Part shown: positions 18,120-25,730 of the stretch, piece by piece
How the letters are laid out: each line of letters starts with the position of its first letter
Numbering within the stretch: the first letter of the stretch is position 1
Origin: Planctomycetota bacterium
GTDB lineage: Bacteria; Planctomycetota; B15-G4; SIAN01
Assembly: GCA_016795285.1 (NCBI GenBank)
Contig: JAEUIC010000030.1
Span: forward strand, 1 to 47,111
DNA length: 47,111 bases
Reading direction: 5' to 3'
Notes under the pieces: model-generated
What the model was told of the DNA's origin: nothing
Databases searched by the model: none
The model's input: only the letters and a program-made list of their open reading frames with translations
Translations under genes and position numbers: made by a program

Positions 18120-20711
18120 TCAGCGCCCTGCGCCCGGCGGCCGCAGCACCGCGTCGCGCAGCGGCGTCGGCAGCCGCTCGAGCGTCTCGATCGCCCGCAC
18201 GCGCGCGGCCGCGCCCTGCCCCTCCTGCACCAGCAGCGACGCCTGCCAGAGCGCCGCGCCCGCCTCGCGCCACGCGCGCTCGTCGCCGCCCATCGCGCCG
18301 AGCGGCGTCCCGTCGAGCGGCGCGCCCCGCAGCTGCTCGAACAGCGGATCGAGCGCGCGACCGATCAGCGTCGCCGCCCCCTTCCCGCTGCCGCGCTCCG
18401 GCCCGGCGAGCTCGAGCCACGGCGCGTCGCCGGTGTGGCGGCGCGCGTCGCGCCAGCGCGGCGCCTGCGGATCGAGCGGCCCGAGGCAGTCGAGCCAGAC
18501 GCCGGCGTGGTGCATCAGGTAGGGGCTCGTCGCGTCGAGCTTCGGGACGAGTTCGGCGACGCGCGCCGCGACCGCCGCCGGATCGAGGTCGCGCGCATGG
18601 CCCATCAGCCCGAGCGTCGGCAGCGCCGCCACGAAGTCGCCGCGCCACAGCGTCGCGCGCGGGAAGACGTCGAGGAAGGTCGCCACGATCGCGTCGAGCT
18701 GCTCCTCGCGCAGCTGGTAGGCGGGGATCCACTGGCAGAAGAGGCCGCCCTCGGCCAGCGCGGCGCGCGCCTGCGCGAAGTGCTCGCGCGTGTAGAGCGC
18801 CGACTCGCCGGCGCGCCACGGCACCACGAGGTCGCCGACCACGACGTCGAACGCGCCGCGCTGGCCGCGCAGGAAGGTGCGCGCGTCGTCGACGTGGAGG
18901 CGCGTGCGCGGATCGTCGAGCACGCCGAGGTTGGCGGCGGCGAAGTGGCGGCGCGCCATGCCGATCGCCTCGGGCAGCAGCTCGACTGCGTCGATCGACT
19001 CGACCGGATGGAGCACCGCCGCGCCGGCGGTGATGGCGGTGCCGAGCCCGAGGAAGGCGACGTGGCGCGGCCGCGGATGGAGCAGCAGCGGCAGGTGGCC
19101 GAGGTTGCGCAGGTCGCCGGTCGCGCCGGTGCCGCCGAGCGTGTAGTGGTTGTCGACCTTCAAGTGGAGCGAGTGGCCGCCGGCCGGGCCGCTCGGCCGC
19201 GCGAGGGTCGCCGCGATGCAGAGCGGCCCCTCCACGAGCTCGACCAGCGACTCGCCGCTCCTCGGATCGAGATGGACGCGCGGCGGCGGCCGGAAGGCGA
19301 AGCCGGCGAGCGCCACGCCGAGCAGCAGCGGCAGCAGCGTCGCCACCTTGCGCTGCGCCGGCGCGACGCGCGCGCGCAGCAGCACGCTCGCGCACGCCAG
19401 CAGGAGCAGCGCGGCGACGCTGAAGGTGCCGAACAGGCCGACCGTGGGGAAGAGCACGAAGGTGACCAGCAGCGGGCCGACCAGCGACCCGAGCGTGTTC
19501 CAGCCGAGCAGCACGCCGAGCCGCGCGCGGTCGGGCGCGCGGTCGAGCGGGCCGAGCAGCAGCGGCAGGCCGGCGCCCGCCATCGCGATCGGCGGCAGCA
19601 GCAGCAGCGCGGCCAGCAGCAAGAGCTCGCGCAGTCGGGCGCCGGCGCTGCCGGCACTGGGCGCCATGCCGTCGGTGAGGCGATCGAAGAGCTGCGGGAC
19701 CGCCGCCAACGCTCCCGCCGCCGCGAGCCACGCCAGCGCGAGCGCGACGCCGCGCGCCAGCCCGAGCCGCGCGAAGAGCTGCGCCACCAGCGCGCCGAGC
19801 GCCAACGCCAGCAGGAAGGCCGCCAGCACCGCGGCGAAGGCGTGCAGCGAGCTCTCGTGCAGCTGCGCGAAGAGGCGCGTGTAGGCCGCTTCGAGGCCGA
19901 GGAGCAGCGCGCCCGACAGGAAGGCGAGCGCGCGCTCGGGCAGCGCGTCGTCCGCGATGCGGCCGTCCGCGACTCGGGCGGCAGCGACGTCGCCGGCGGC
20001 GCGCGGCGGCTCGGAGGTGCGGCGCGTCGCGCTCGTCGCACTGGTCGCGCTGGTCGCCGCGCCGCTCGCTTCGCTGCGGCGCGCCACGATGAGCGCCACG
20101 GCGCCCGCCGCCGCGCCGAGCGCGACGACGACGTGGTAGCTGCCGGAGACGCCGAAGCGCGGCAGCAGCAGGAACGGCACCGCCAGCGCGCCGGCCACCG
20201 AGCCGAACAGGTTGCAGGCGTAGAGCGCGCGCCCGCCGCCGACGCCGAGCAGCGGCGCCACCACCGGCAGCGTCGCCCCCATGCAGGTCGTCGGCAGCAG
20301 CACGATCAGCGCCGCCAGCAGCGTCTCCACCAGCCGCGCGAGCCAGGGCGCGCCGTGCAGCGCCTCGCGCAGCAGGGGCAGCAGCGTCGCGCCGCCCTCC
20401 TGCAGCGGCACCACCAGCAGCGCGCCGAGCGCCGCCAGCAGCTCGAGCCACCCATACGCGCGCAACGGCCGCTGCACGCGCGCCGCGAAGCGCGCCGCCA
20501 GGAAGCCGCCGAGCGCGAGGCCGAGGAAGACGCCGCAGAGCGTCGCCGCCGCCGCCGGCGCGGTGGCGCCGAGCAGCTCGGTGAAGCGGCGCATCCAGAG
20601 CACCTCCTGCGCGAGCGCGGCGGCGCCGGAGGCGACGAAGAGGGCCCGGACCACCCCGTGGGGGCGATCCGGGCCCGATGGGACATCACGATCAGCGGTC
20701 GCAGCGCTCAT
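18120..20711 (-). CDS. MFS-fused spermidine-synthase-like membrane protein
   Basis: The 863-residue fusion has an N-terminal half (about 20-430) made of many hydrophobic helices, starting with the diagnostic FVASGAAALAQEVLWMRRF. A spermidine-synthase/Rossmann methyltransferase domain follows at about 480-700: VAFLGLGTAITAGA (cofactor loop), IDAVELLPEAI, VDDARTFLRG, and VVVGDLVVPWRAGESALYT, where true aminopropyltransferases have a catalytic Asp-rich loop. The remaining C-terminus is helical. Such fusions are common in environmental bacteria, and most have no demonstrated polyamine activity. The ATG at 20711 is preferred because a TACCAT hexamer lies 7 nt upstream and the in-frame extension beyond it is low-quality. 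Short 9-bp tandem units near 20023-20056 encode repeated Ala-Thr-Ser. Confidence 0.83.
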   Translation of the reverse strand: MSAATADRDVPSGPDRPHGVVRALFVASGAAALAQEVLWMRRFTELLGATAPAAAATLCGVFLGLALGGFLAARFAARVQRPLRAYGWLELLAALGALLVVPLQEGGATLLPLLREALHGAPWLARLVETLLAALIVLLPTTCMGATLPVVAPLLGVGGGRALYACNLFGSVAGALAVPFLLLPRFGVSGSYHVVVALGAAAGAVALIVARRSEASGAATSATSATSATRRTSEPPRAAGDVAAARVADGRIADDALPERALAFLSGALLLGLEAAYTRLFAQLHESSLHAFAAVLAAFLLALALGALVAQLFARLGLARGVALALAWLAAAGALAAVPQLFDRLTDGMAPSAGSAGARLRELLLLAALLLLPPIAMAGAGLPLLLGPLDRAPDRARLGVLLGWNTLGSLVGPLLVTFVLFPTVGLFGTFSVAALLLLACASVLLRARVAPAQRKVATLLPLLLGVALAGFAFRPPPRVHLDPRSGESLVELVEGPLCIAATLARPSGPAGGHSLHLKVDNHYTLGGTGATGDLRNLGHLPLLLHPRPRHVAFLGLGTAITAGAAVLHPVESIDAVELLPEAIGMARRHFAAANLGVLDDPRTRLHVDDARTFLRGQRGAFDVVVGDLVVPWRAGESALYTREHFAQARAALAEGGLFCQWIPAYQLREEQLDAIVATFLDVFPRATLWRGDFVAALPTLGLMGHARDLDPAAVAARVAELVPKLDATSPYLMHHAGVWLDCLGPLDPQAPRWRDARRHTGDAPWLELAGPERGSGKGAATLIGRALDPLFEQLRGAPLDGTPLGAMGGDERAWREAGAALWQASLLVQEGQGAAARVRAIETLERLPTPLRDAVLRPPGAGR

Positions 20712-20718
20712 CGTCGCG

Positions 20719-20724
20719 ATGGTA
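20719..20724 (-). promoter_or_regulatory. Candidate -10 element (TACCAT), 7 nt before the ATG at 20711
   Basis: On the minus strand TACCAT is followed by CGCGACG and the ATG. This is the same near-leaderless arrangement seen before 1642, 3915, 33983, 39963 and 42712. Confidence 0.35.
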
Positions 20725-20757
20725 CGCGCGGCCGCGCTTGGTCGAGGCGCCTCCGTC

Positions 20758-21735
20758 TCAGAAGCGGCGCGACCAGTTGAAGAGCAGCACGTAGTCGGCG
20801 AACGCCGCGTCGCCGTGGCCGCCGTAGCGCTGATCGGCATCGCTGCGATGGCGATTGCGGACCAGCGCGTAGGGCACCGACAGCGAGAAGACGTTCTTGC
20901 CGCGCGCCAGCACCACGCTCGGCTCGGCCGAGATCGCGAAGCCGGGGCGGCGGAAGCCGTGGTCCTTGCCGATCGGATCGTGCACCGGCACGCCTTCGAT
21001 GCGCGCACCGAGCCCGAGCGAGAGCCCCTCGACGGCGTCGACCGCGTACATCGTGCCGGCGCGCGAGACGTAGCTGTCGGCGATCGACATCACGAGCTCG
21101 CCGTTCTTCGTGCGGCCGGTCTGCACCCCGCTCTCGCCTTGCGGCGTGAAGATCCAGCCGAGGTAGGCGTAGGGGGTGAAGTTGCCGATCGTGTGGAACC
21201 ACTCGGCGTCGAGGATCAGGCCGAAGCCGCCGTCGCCCGGCTGGATCGACTGGTCGACGGTGCTCCCGCGGATGCGGACGTCGTCCTTCTGGCCGTCGCC
21301 GTCGAAGTCCTCGAGGACCTTCACCGAGTCCTGGACGTTGTCCTCGCCGGTCGGGAGCTTGATGCCGACGCCGAACCCGAAGTTCGAGGTCGGGTTCTCC
21401 TTCGTGTCCAGCAGCCAGCGGCGAGCGAGGATCGTGAGATCGCCGATGCCGCGGGCGGCCGTGTAGCGCCGCTCGCCGGGGAAGTCGCGGTTGGTCTGCG
21501 ACCGCTCGTTCATGAAGTAGGGCAGCGTGAAGGTGACGGCGGTCTGCTCGTCCCATCCGTAGCTCATCCCGAAGGAGAGCTGGTGGATGGTGTTCTTCAC
21601 CTGGGAGTTCTGGCTGTCGCGATCCTCATCCTCGGAGGTGCCGGTGAAATGGCGATCCGAGTACTGGTAGCGCCAGCCGAAGTTGAACTGCCACTGGTCG
21701 GGTTCGAGGTACGGGCTTCCTTGCGCGCCAATCAC
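20758..21735 (-). CDS. Outer-membrane beta-barrel protein, cut from its signal peptide by an in-frame TGA
   Basis: About 325 residues of barrel-like sequence begin near GSPYLEPDQWQFNFGWRY. They alternate hydrophobic and polar residues with many aromatics and end in Phe (LLFNWSRRF), as outer-membrane proteins do. From the GTG at 21735 there is no export signal. In the same frame, however, an ATG at 21858 begins a convincing signal peptide (MTTASRFRQALTVSVALALA, ending GLAQG) that runs into TGA at 21762-21760, only nine codons before 21735. The sequence AQG occurs just before the TGA and again at the barrel start, so the intervening 45 bp may be a degenerate duplication. The gene is therefore probably inactivated, or the assembly has an error. 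It belongs to a family of uncharacterised transporter-like barrels. Confidence 0.65.
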   Translation of the reverse strand: MIGAQGSPYLEPDQWQFNFGWRYQYSDRHFTGTSEDEDRDSQNSQVKNTIHQLSFGMSYGWDEQTAVTFTLPYFMNERSQTNRDFPGERRYTAARGIGDLTILARRWLLDTKENPTSNFGFGVGIKLPTGEDNVQDSVKVLEDFDGDGQKDDVRIRGSTVDQSIQPGDGGFGLILDAEWFHTIGNFTPYAYLGWIFTPQGESGVQTGRTKNGELVMSIADSYVSRAGTMYAVDAVEGLSLGLGARIEGVPVHDPIGKDHGFRRPGFAISAEPSVVLARGKNVFSLSVPYALVRNRHRSDADQRYGGHGDAAFADYVLLFNWSRRF

Positions 21736-21907
21736 GGGCGCGCTTCCACGTACGGCGCATCAGCCTTGGGCGAGGCCGTTCCGGGCGAAGGTCAAGAAGG
21801 CGAGGGCAAGCGCGACGGAGACCGTCAGCGCCTGCCGGAACCGGGACGCGGTCGTCATGGTGGGACTCTCAACAGGTTCAAGGTTTGGGACACGTGGGCG
21901 TTCGCAC

Positions 21908-21952
21908 CACCAGCGTTGGGTTAGAACGGCTCACCTTTCCCGGCCGCTGGTG
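21908..21952. other. Inverted repeat in the divergent barrel/NRDE intergenic region
   Basis: CACCAGCG (21908-21915) and CGCTGGTG (21945-21952) are perfect 8-bp arms separated by 29 nt. They lie in the 184-bp gap between the minus-strand barrel leader (start 21858) and the NRDE gene (22043). It could be an operator or leader structure. No known riboswitch was recognised. Confidence 0.35.
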
Positions 21953-22042
21953 TCGGCGTCCCGTCAGGGGCAACCGGAGTGCCGTGGCCGCCCAAAGCCG
22001 GGCGAGCAGTCCTTTCCCAAGGGTCCGTCGCGGGCGATTCGC

Positions 22043-22813
22043 ATGTGCACGTTGAGCCTCCTCCCGCGCCCGCAGGGCGGCTACCTCCTCGCGATGACGC
22101 GCGACGAGCGGCGCACCCGCGGCATCGCGGAGCCGCCGCAGCCGGGCGCGAGCGGGGGGCGCCGCTACCTCGCGCCGCGCGATGCCGACGCCGGCGGGAG
22201 CTGGATCGTCGTCGACGAGGCGGGTCGCACGCTCTGCCTCCTGAACGGCGACGTGCAGGCGGCGCGCTTCGCGGAGTCGGACCGGTTGCAGAGCCGCGGC
22301 GAGCTGCTGCTCGAGCTGGTGGGTTGCCCGGACACCCTCGCCCTGCGCGAGGAGTTGGCGGGACGAGCGGCGGCGGGGCGTCTGGCGGTCCGGCCGTTCC
22401 AACTGGTGGTCGTCGAGCGCGACGGGGCGCTCGCCACTCGCTGGCAGTTCGACGGCGTCGACTTGTCGGTCGAGGAGGCGCGGCTGCCCTGGATCGTCAC
22501 CTCGAACGGCTTCGACCCGCGCGGCGTCGCGCTCGCGCGGGCGGAGCAGTTCGCCGCGTGGCGGGAGCGGCAGGAGCGGGAACTCCCGTCCGCCGGCGCC
22601 GTCCCATGGGCCGCGTTGCTCGAACTCCACCGCAGCCACGTCGGGAGCGCGGACGATGGGCAGTTGGCATCGTTCTGTCTCCATCGACCGCTGGTCAGCA
22701 GCGTGAGCGTCACGGTGGTCGAAGCGGGGGCGGAGCAGATCGCGATGCGCTACCAGCCCGGCCCGCCCTGCCTGCGCGCTCCCCTGCACGAGGTCTGCCT
22801 GCCATGCAATTGA
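22043..22813 (+). CDS. NRDE-family protein (TANGO2-like)
   Basis: The 256-residue protein begins MCTLSLLPRPQGGYLLAMTR, followed by DE. The Met-Cys-Thr start and the NRDE-type motif (here Thr-Arg-Asp-Glu in place of Asn-Arg-Asp-Glu) define the NRDE/TANGO2 superfamily, which resembles N-terminal-nucleophile hydrolases with Cys2 exposed after Met removal. Further landmarks are the GGSWIVVDEAGRTLCLLNG block (about 52-70) and the RPFQLVVVERDG strand. The central conserved Gly-rich 'GTW' motif is represented by GGSW. Eukaryotic TANGO2 has been linked to heme or lipid handling; the bacterial role is unclear. The start at ATG 22043 is fixed by the required MCT. The gene overlaps the next one by 10 nt, so the pair is probably translationally coupled. 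Confidence 0.85.
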   Translation: MCTLSLLPRPQGGYLLAMTRDERRTRGIAEPPQPGASGGRRYLAPRDADAGGSWIVVDEAGRTLCLLNGDVQAARFAESDRLQSRGELLLELVGCPDTLALREELAGRAAAGRLAVRPFQLVVVERDGALATRWQFDGVDLSVEEARLPWIVTSNGFDPRGVALARAEQFAAWRERQERELPSAGAVPWAALLELHRSHVGSADDGQLASFCLHRPLVSSVSVTVVEAGAEQIAMRYQPGPPCLRAPLHEVCLPCN

Positions 22814-25248
22814 TCCTGGTCGATCCGCGGACCGGTCGGCGCAAGTCGATCGGGCTCGACGCGACAGCGCTGCGCCTCGGGAGCGCGGTCGATTGCGACG
22901 TCGTCCTGCCCGATCCGAGCGTCGCGCCGCACGCGCTGACCGTGCAGTGGACGGCCGACGGCGTCGTGGTCGAGGCGATCGGCAAGGCGACCTTCCTGCT
23001 GAACGAGCGCAAGTTGACCGCGGCGATCCTCCACGTCGGCGACGTGGTGAAGCTCGGCACCTTCCAGCTGGTGGTGGCGCCGAGCGCCGCCGCCGCGCGT
23101 GCCGCGGCCGTGCCGCCGGCGGCGCCTGCGGTCGCAGCCGCTGCTGTCGCGAAAGCAGCCCCCGCGAAGGCTGCCGCCGCGCGCGACGAGCGCGGCGAGG
23201 AGGCCGCCGAGGACGACGGCGAGGCGGCGGGAGAAGAGGGGCTCGACGAGGGGGACGACGAGGCGGGTCGCGCGGTCGAATCGCGCGGCGCTGTGTTGGC
23301 GGCGCGGCGCGCGCAGAAGAAGCGGGTCGAGGCGTGGATCGGGGCGCTGCTGATCGTCGCGATGGGCGGCGGCCTCGCGTGGGGGTGGCGGCTCGGCTGG
23401 TTCGACGACGTCCGCAAGAAGATGGGCGGCGGAGCGACGCCGCCGCGCGGCGACGACCGTGCCGCCGCACCGACCGACGAGGGACGCGACTGGGCGCTCG
23501 AGCCGGGCAGCAACGAGCTGCGCAAGGACGTGATGGCGCCGGCGCTCGAGGTCGATCCCGACACGGGCGAGACCTTCCCGCGCGACGACGCGAGCTGGCG
23601 CAAGCCGAGCAGCTCGGCCGACATCGACGCCACCTTCGCGAAGGTCGCGCTGCTGCTCGAGAACGAGGAGTTCGCCCGCTCGCGCTGGCTGCTCTGGAAG
23701 CTGAACCCGCAGGGCGACGCCGACGTCGCGCGCGTCACGGCGCGGCGCGCCGAGGTCGAGGAGCTGACGAAGGCGGGCGGCGCGGCGCACCTCGCCTTCG
23801 TCGACGAGCTGGTGAAGAAGGGCAAGATCGCCCCGGCGCTGAACCACTGCATCGAGGAGTCGATCGAGCGGTTCCGCGGCACCGAGACGTGGTACGCGCT
23901 GCTCGAGAAGGCCGACGAGATCGAGGCGATCATCGACGAGCGCGTGCCCGAGGCGCGCCGCTTCGCCGTGAAGCAGAAGCACGCGCGCAAGCGGCCGCCC
24001 GATCTCGCGACGCGCGCGCCACCGCCCTCGAAGGTCACCTTCGCCGAGGAGTTCTCGAGCGTGCCGCGCCGCGCGCCGGCGGCGAAGGCGCCGGTGCCGG
24101 CCGCCCCGGCCGCGACCGCGGAGTCGCCGGGGCGCTCGCCAAGCGACGGCGCGGGGACGGAAGCGGGATCGGGAGCGGCAGCTGGATCGGCCGCTGGAGC
24201 CGCCGCGGGCGCGCCGAGCGCCGCCTCGACCGCCGAGCAGCAGGCGGCCGCCACGGCGTTGACCGCCGCCTTCGCCGCGCTCGATGGCGCGAAGGCGGGC
24301 GCCTTCGCCGCGCGGCTCGAGGAACTCGTCGCCGCCGCGGGCCGCTTCGAGGGGGCCGCGCTGCCGGCCGTGCGCGCGCGCCTCGACGCGCTCGCCGTCG
24401 AGCTCGAGAGCGCGCCGGAGAAGGCGGCGCTCGCCGACCTGCGCGCGAAGTGCCTCGAGCTGCGCGCGGCGCGCGAGGCGGCGCTCGCCTTCATCTTCGA
24501 CGCGTCGCGCTACTTCATGCTCGATCCGAAGTCGTCCGGCGCGCTCGGGCAGGTCGACGAGCTGGCCGCCGCGCAGAAGGAGGTCGAGCGGCTCGTCGAG
24601 GGCGTGCGCGACCACTACGGCAGCGAGCTCGGCGGCGCGCCGGGGCCGATCGTGAGCCTCTCGGAGCGCTACGCGCGGCGGGTCGCGGAGGTGCAGGCGC
24701 TCGATCAATGGCTCGCCGGCCGGAAGCAGGCGTTGAACGATCGCGCCGAGCTGCTGGCGACGCGCCTCCTGCCGCCCGGCACGACGAAGGTCCACGTGCG
24801 CAACTACGCGCTCGACGTCGACGAGCGGGCGCGCCTCGATCGCGATCGCGAGCTGCGCGCCGCCATGCAGCGGTTGCGCGGCGTGCCGAGCGAGGCGCTC
24901 GAGCTGCTGGCGGCGGTGAACACCTACCGCGAGCTGCTCGGGCGGTCGCCGCTGGCGCATGACGGCGCGCTGGCGAACAGCGCGGCGGTCGCGGTGGCGC
25001 AGCGCGCGAAGGAGGCGAAGGGGCAGAAGGAGAGCGATCCGCAGCCGCTGCCCGACGCGGGCGGGACGACCGGCGCGGTGAACTACCTGCGCGGGCGGTT
25101 CAGCGCGCGGCAGGCGGTGGCGGCGTGGTGCAAGATCGCCGGCGCGCATCGCCATCTGCTCGACGCCGACCACCGCGCGCTCGGCTCCGCCGTCGAGCCG
25201 AAGTACTGGGTCGCCAAGTTCGGCCGCTTCGTCCCCGCGGGGAGCTGA
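22804..25248 (+). CDS. FHA-domain single-pass membrane protein with C-terminal CAP/SCP-like domain
   Basis: The 814-residue protein has an N-terminal FHA phosphothreonine-binding fold at about 1-92 (LRLGSAVDCDVVLPDPSVAP, then a strand pair ending GTFQLVVA). A low-complexity Ala/Glu/Asp linker runs from about 93-160. One transmembrane helix lies at about 177-196 (WIGALLIVAMGGGLAWGW). A long helical extracytoplasmic region follows, with Ala/Pro/Gly-rich spacers near 420-480. From about 695 the sequence resembles a shortened CAP/SCP domain: LLAAVNTYRELLGRSPLAHD, and near the end HRHLLDADHRALGSAVEPKY then WVAKFG. This layout could relay cytoplasmic Ser/Thr-kinase signals across the membrane, but no kinase is nearby. 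It starts inside the NRDE gene (10-nt overlap). Confidence 0.8.
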   Translation: MQLILVDPRTGRRKSIGLDATALRLGSAVDCDVVLPDPSVAPHALTVQWTADGVVVEAIGKATFLLNERKLTAAILHVGDVVKLGTFQLVVAPSAAAARAAAVPPAAPAVAAAAVAKAAPAKAAAARDERGEEAAEDDGEAAGEEGLDEGDDEAGRAVESRGAVLAARRAQKKRVEAWIGALLIVAMGGGLAWGWRLGWFDDVRKKMGGGATPPRGDDRAAAPTDEGRDWALEPGSNELRKDVMAPALEVDPDTGETFPRDDASWRKPSSSADIDATFAKVALLLENEEFARSRWLLWKLNPQGDADVARVTARRAEVEELTKAGGAAHLAFVDELVKKGKIAPALNHCIEESIERFRGTETWYALLEKADEIEAIIDERVPEARRFAVKQKHARKRPPDLATRAPPPSKVTFAEEFSSVPRRAPAAKAPVPAAPAATAESPGRSPSDGAGTEAGSGAAAGSAAGAAAGAPSAASTAEQQAAATALTAAFAALDGAKAGAFAARLEELVAAAGRFEGAALPAVRARLDALAVELESAPEKAALADLRAKCLELRAAREAALAFIFDASRYFMLDPKSSGALGQVDELAAAQKEVERLVEGVRDHYGSELGGAPGPIVSLSERYARRVAEVQALDQWLAGRKQALNDRAELLATRLLPPGTTKVHVRNYALDVDERARLDRDRELRAAMQRLRGVPSEALELLAAVNTYRELLGRSPLAHDGALANSAAVAVAQRAKEAKGQKESDPQPLPDAGGTTGAVNYLRGRFSARQAVAAWCKIAGAHRHLLDADHRALGSAVEPKYWVAKFGRFVPAGS

Positions 25249-25341
25249 CCCACCAGGCCGCCGCCTCGCGAGCCGTACCGGCCGGCACGTTCGAGGGGCG
25301 GCGGGGAGGGGCGCCGCTGCGCCGCCGCTCGCCCTCCACGG

Positions 25342-25436
25342 GTGCGGAACTGACCGCCGTTTTCTCCCCGCCACCAGTGCGGATCCGACCGCCGTTTTCT
25401 CCCCGCCACCTGCCGACGTGCATCTGCCCCGCCACC
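25342..25436 (-). repeat. Tandem type C modular repeats (cluster R4)
   Basis: Read on the minus strand, the core GGTGGCGGGG is followed by the tail AGAAAACGGCGGTCGGATCC and GCACT. Two tandem copies lie at 25376-25410 and 25342-25375 (the second has a few changes). A third core with an unrelated tail ends the array at 25411-25436. The 35 bp at 25376-25410 are identical to 46741-46775 inside the last gene. The rest of this 481-bp gap (25249-25341 and 25437-25591) shows no gene or structure that I can support. Confidence 0.8.
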
Positions 25437-25591
25437 GCCCGCCGAGCGCTCCGAGCGCTGGGTACCCCCAGCCGCTCGCCGCTCGCCGCTCGCTCGCTCG
25501 CCCGCTCGCCGCGCCGCCGCGACCCGCCTCCGCTTGCTCGTCCGGCCCTCGAACGGCGGCGCACCCCATCCACCGCTCTCCCGCCCATGTT

Positions 25592-25641
25592 GGGCTTCTG
25601 CTGCGAAGCCGCGCGCAGCGCGCTTCGTCAGCAGAAAGCCC
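25592..25641. repeat. Bulged hairpin H1 downstream of the macB-like operon
   Basis: The arms GGGC, TTCTGCTG, CGAAG, CGCG pair with CGCG, CTTCG, CAGCAGAA, GCCC on the right side, about 21 bp in all. Single unpaired bases (T before CAGCAG, A before GCCC) sit on the right arm. It resembles hairpin H3 with compensating base changes, so both may be copies of one REP-like element. Confidence 0.65.
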
Positions 25642-25646
25642 CGGGA

Positions 25647-25674
25647 GGCGAGCTGCGCGCCGCGCAGCCTCGCC
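25647..25674. repeat. Hairpin H2 between H1 and H3
   Basis: GGCGAG, CTGCGC, a loop GCC, GCGCAG, a bulged C, CTCGCC. This gives 12 bp with one bulge. It lies 5 nt from each neighbour, so three hairpins are stacked in 139 bp. Confidence 0.6.
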
Positions 25675-25679
25675 GGCAC

Positions 25680-25730
25680 GGGCGTTCAGCTGCATTCGGC
25701 GCAAAGCGCCGAATGTCAGCTGCAACGCCC
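25680..25730 (-). terminator. Bulged hairpin H3 at the permease stop codon
   Basis: Left arm GGGCGTT, CAGCTG, CATTCGGCGC; loop AAA; right arm GCGCCGAATG, bulged T, CAGCTG, bulged C, AACGCCC. The stem is 23 bp. It overlaps the last base of the permease stop codon (25732-25730), so it would form at the 3' end of the operon mRNA. There is no U-tract. It may act as a terminator or as a 3'-end stabiliser. Confidence 0.6.

Noticed and set aside
18120..20711. Calling the MFS-fused protein speE
   Set aside because: The catalytic loop of true spermidine synthases is altered, and such fusions have no proven polyamine activity, so no gene symbol is given.
21755..21765. Selenocysteine or stop-codon reassignment at the in-frame TGA
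   Set aside because: Many genes here end with TGA, the barrel family is not a selenoprotein family, and no SECIS-like hairpin follows. A nonsense change or sequence error is simpler.
21916..22042. A riboswitch (c-di-GMP-like GGGGCAA and CAAAGCC motifs) upstream of the NRDE gene
   Set aside because: The pieces do not fold into the expected two-helix aptamer. There is no tetraloop and receptor, and the spacing is wrong.
25342..25436. CRISPR array
   Set aside because: Only two near-adjacent 34-35-bp copies without spacers, and no cas genes. They belong to the modular repeat family.
25249..25729. Small genes in the 481-bp gap after the FHA-CAP gene
   Set aside because: Open frames on both strands are Arg/Pro-rich and coincide with repeats and hairpins. 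None has a credible start or domain.
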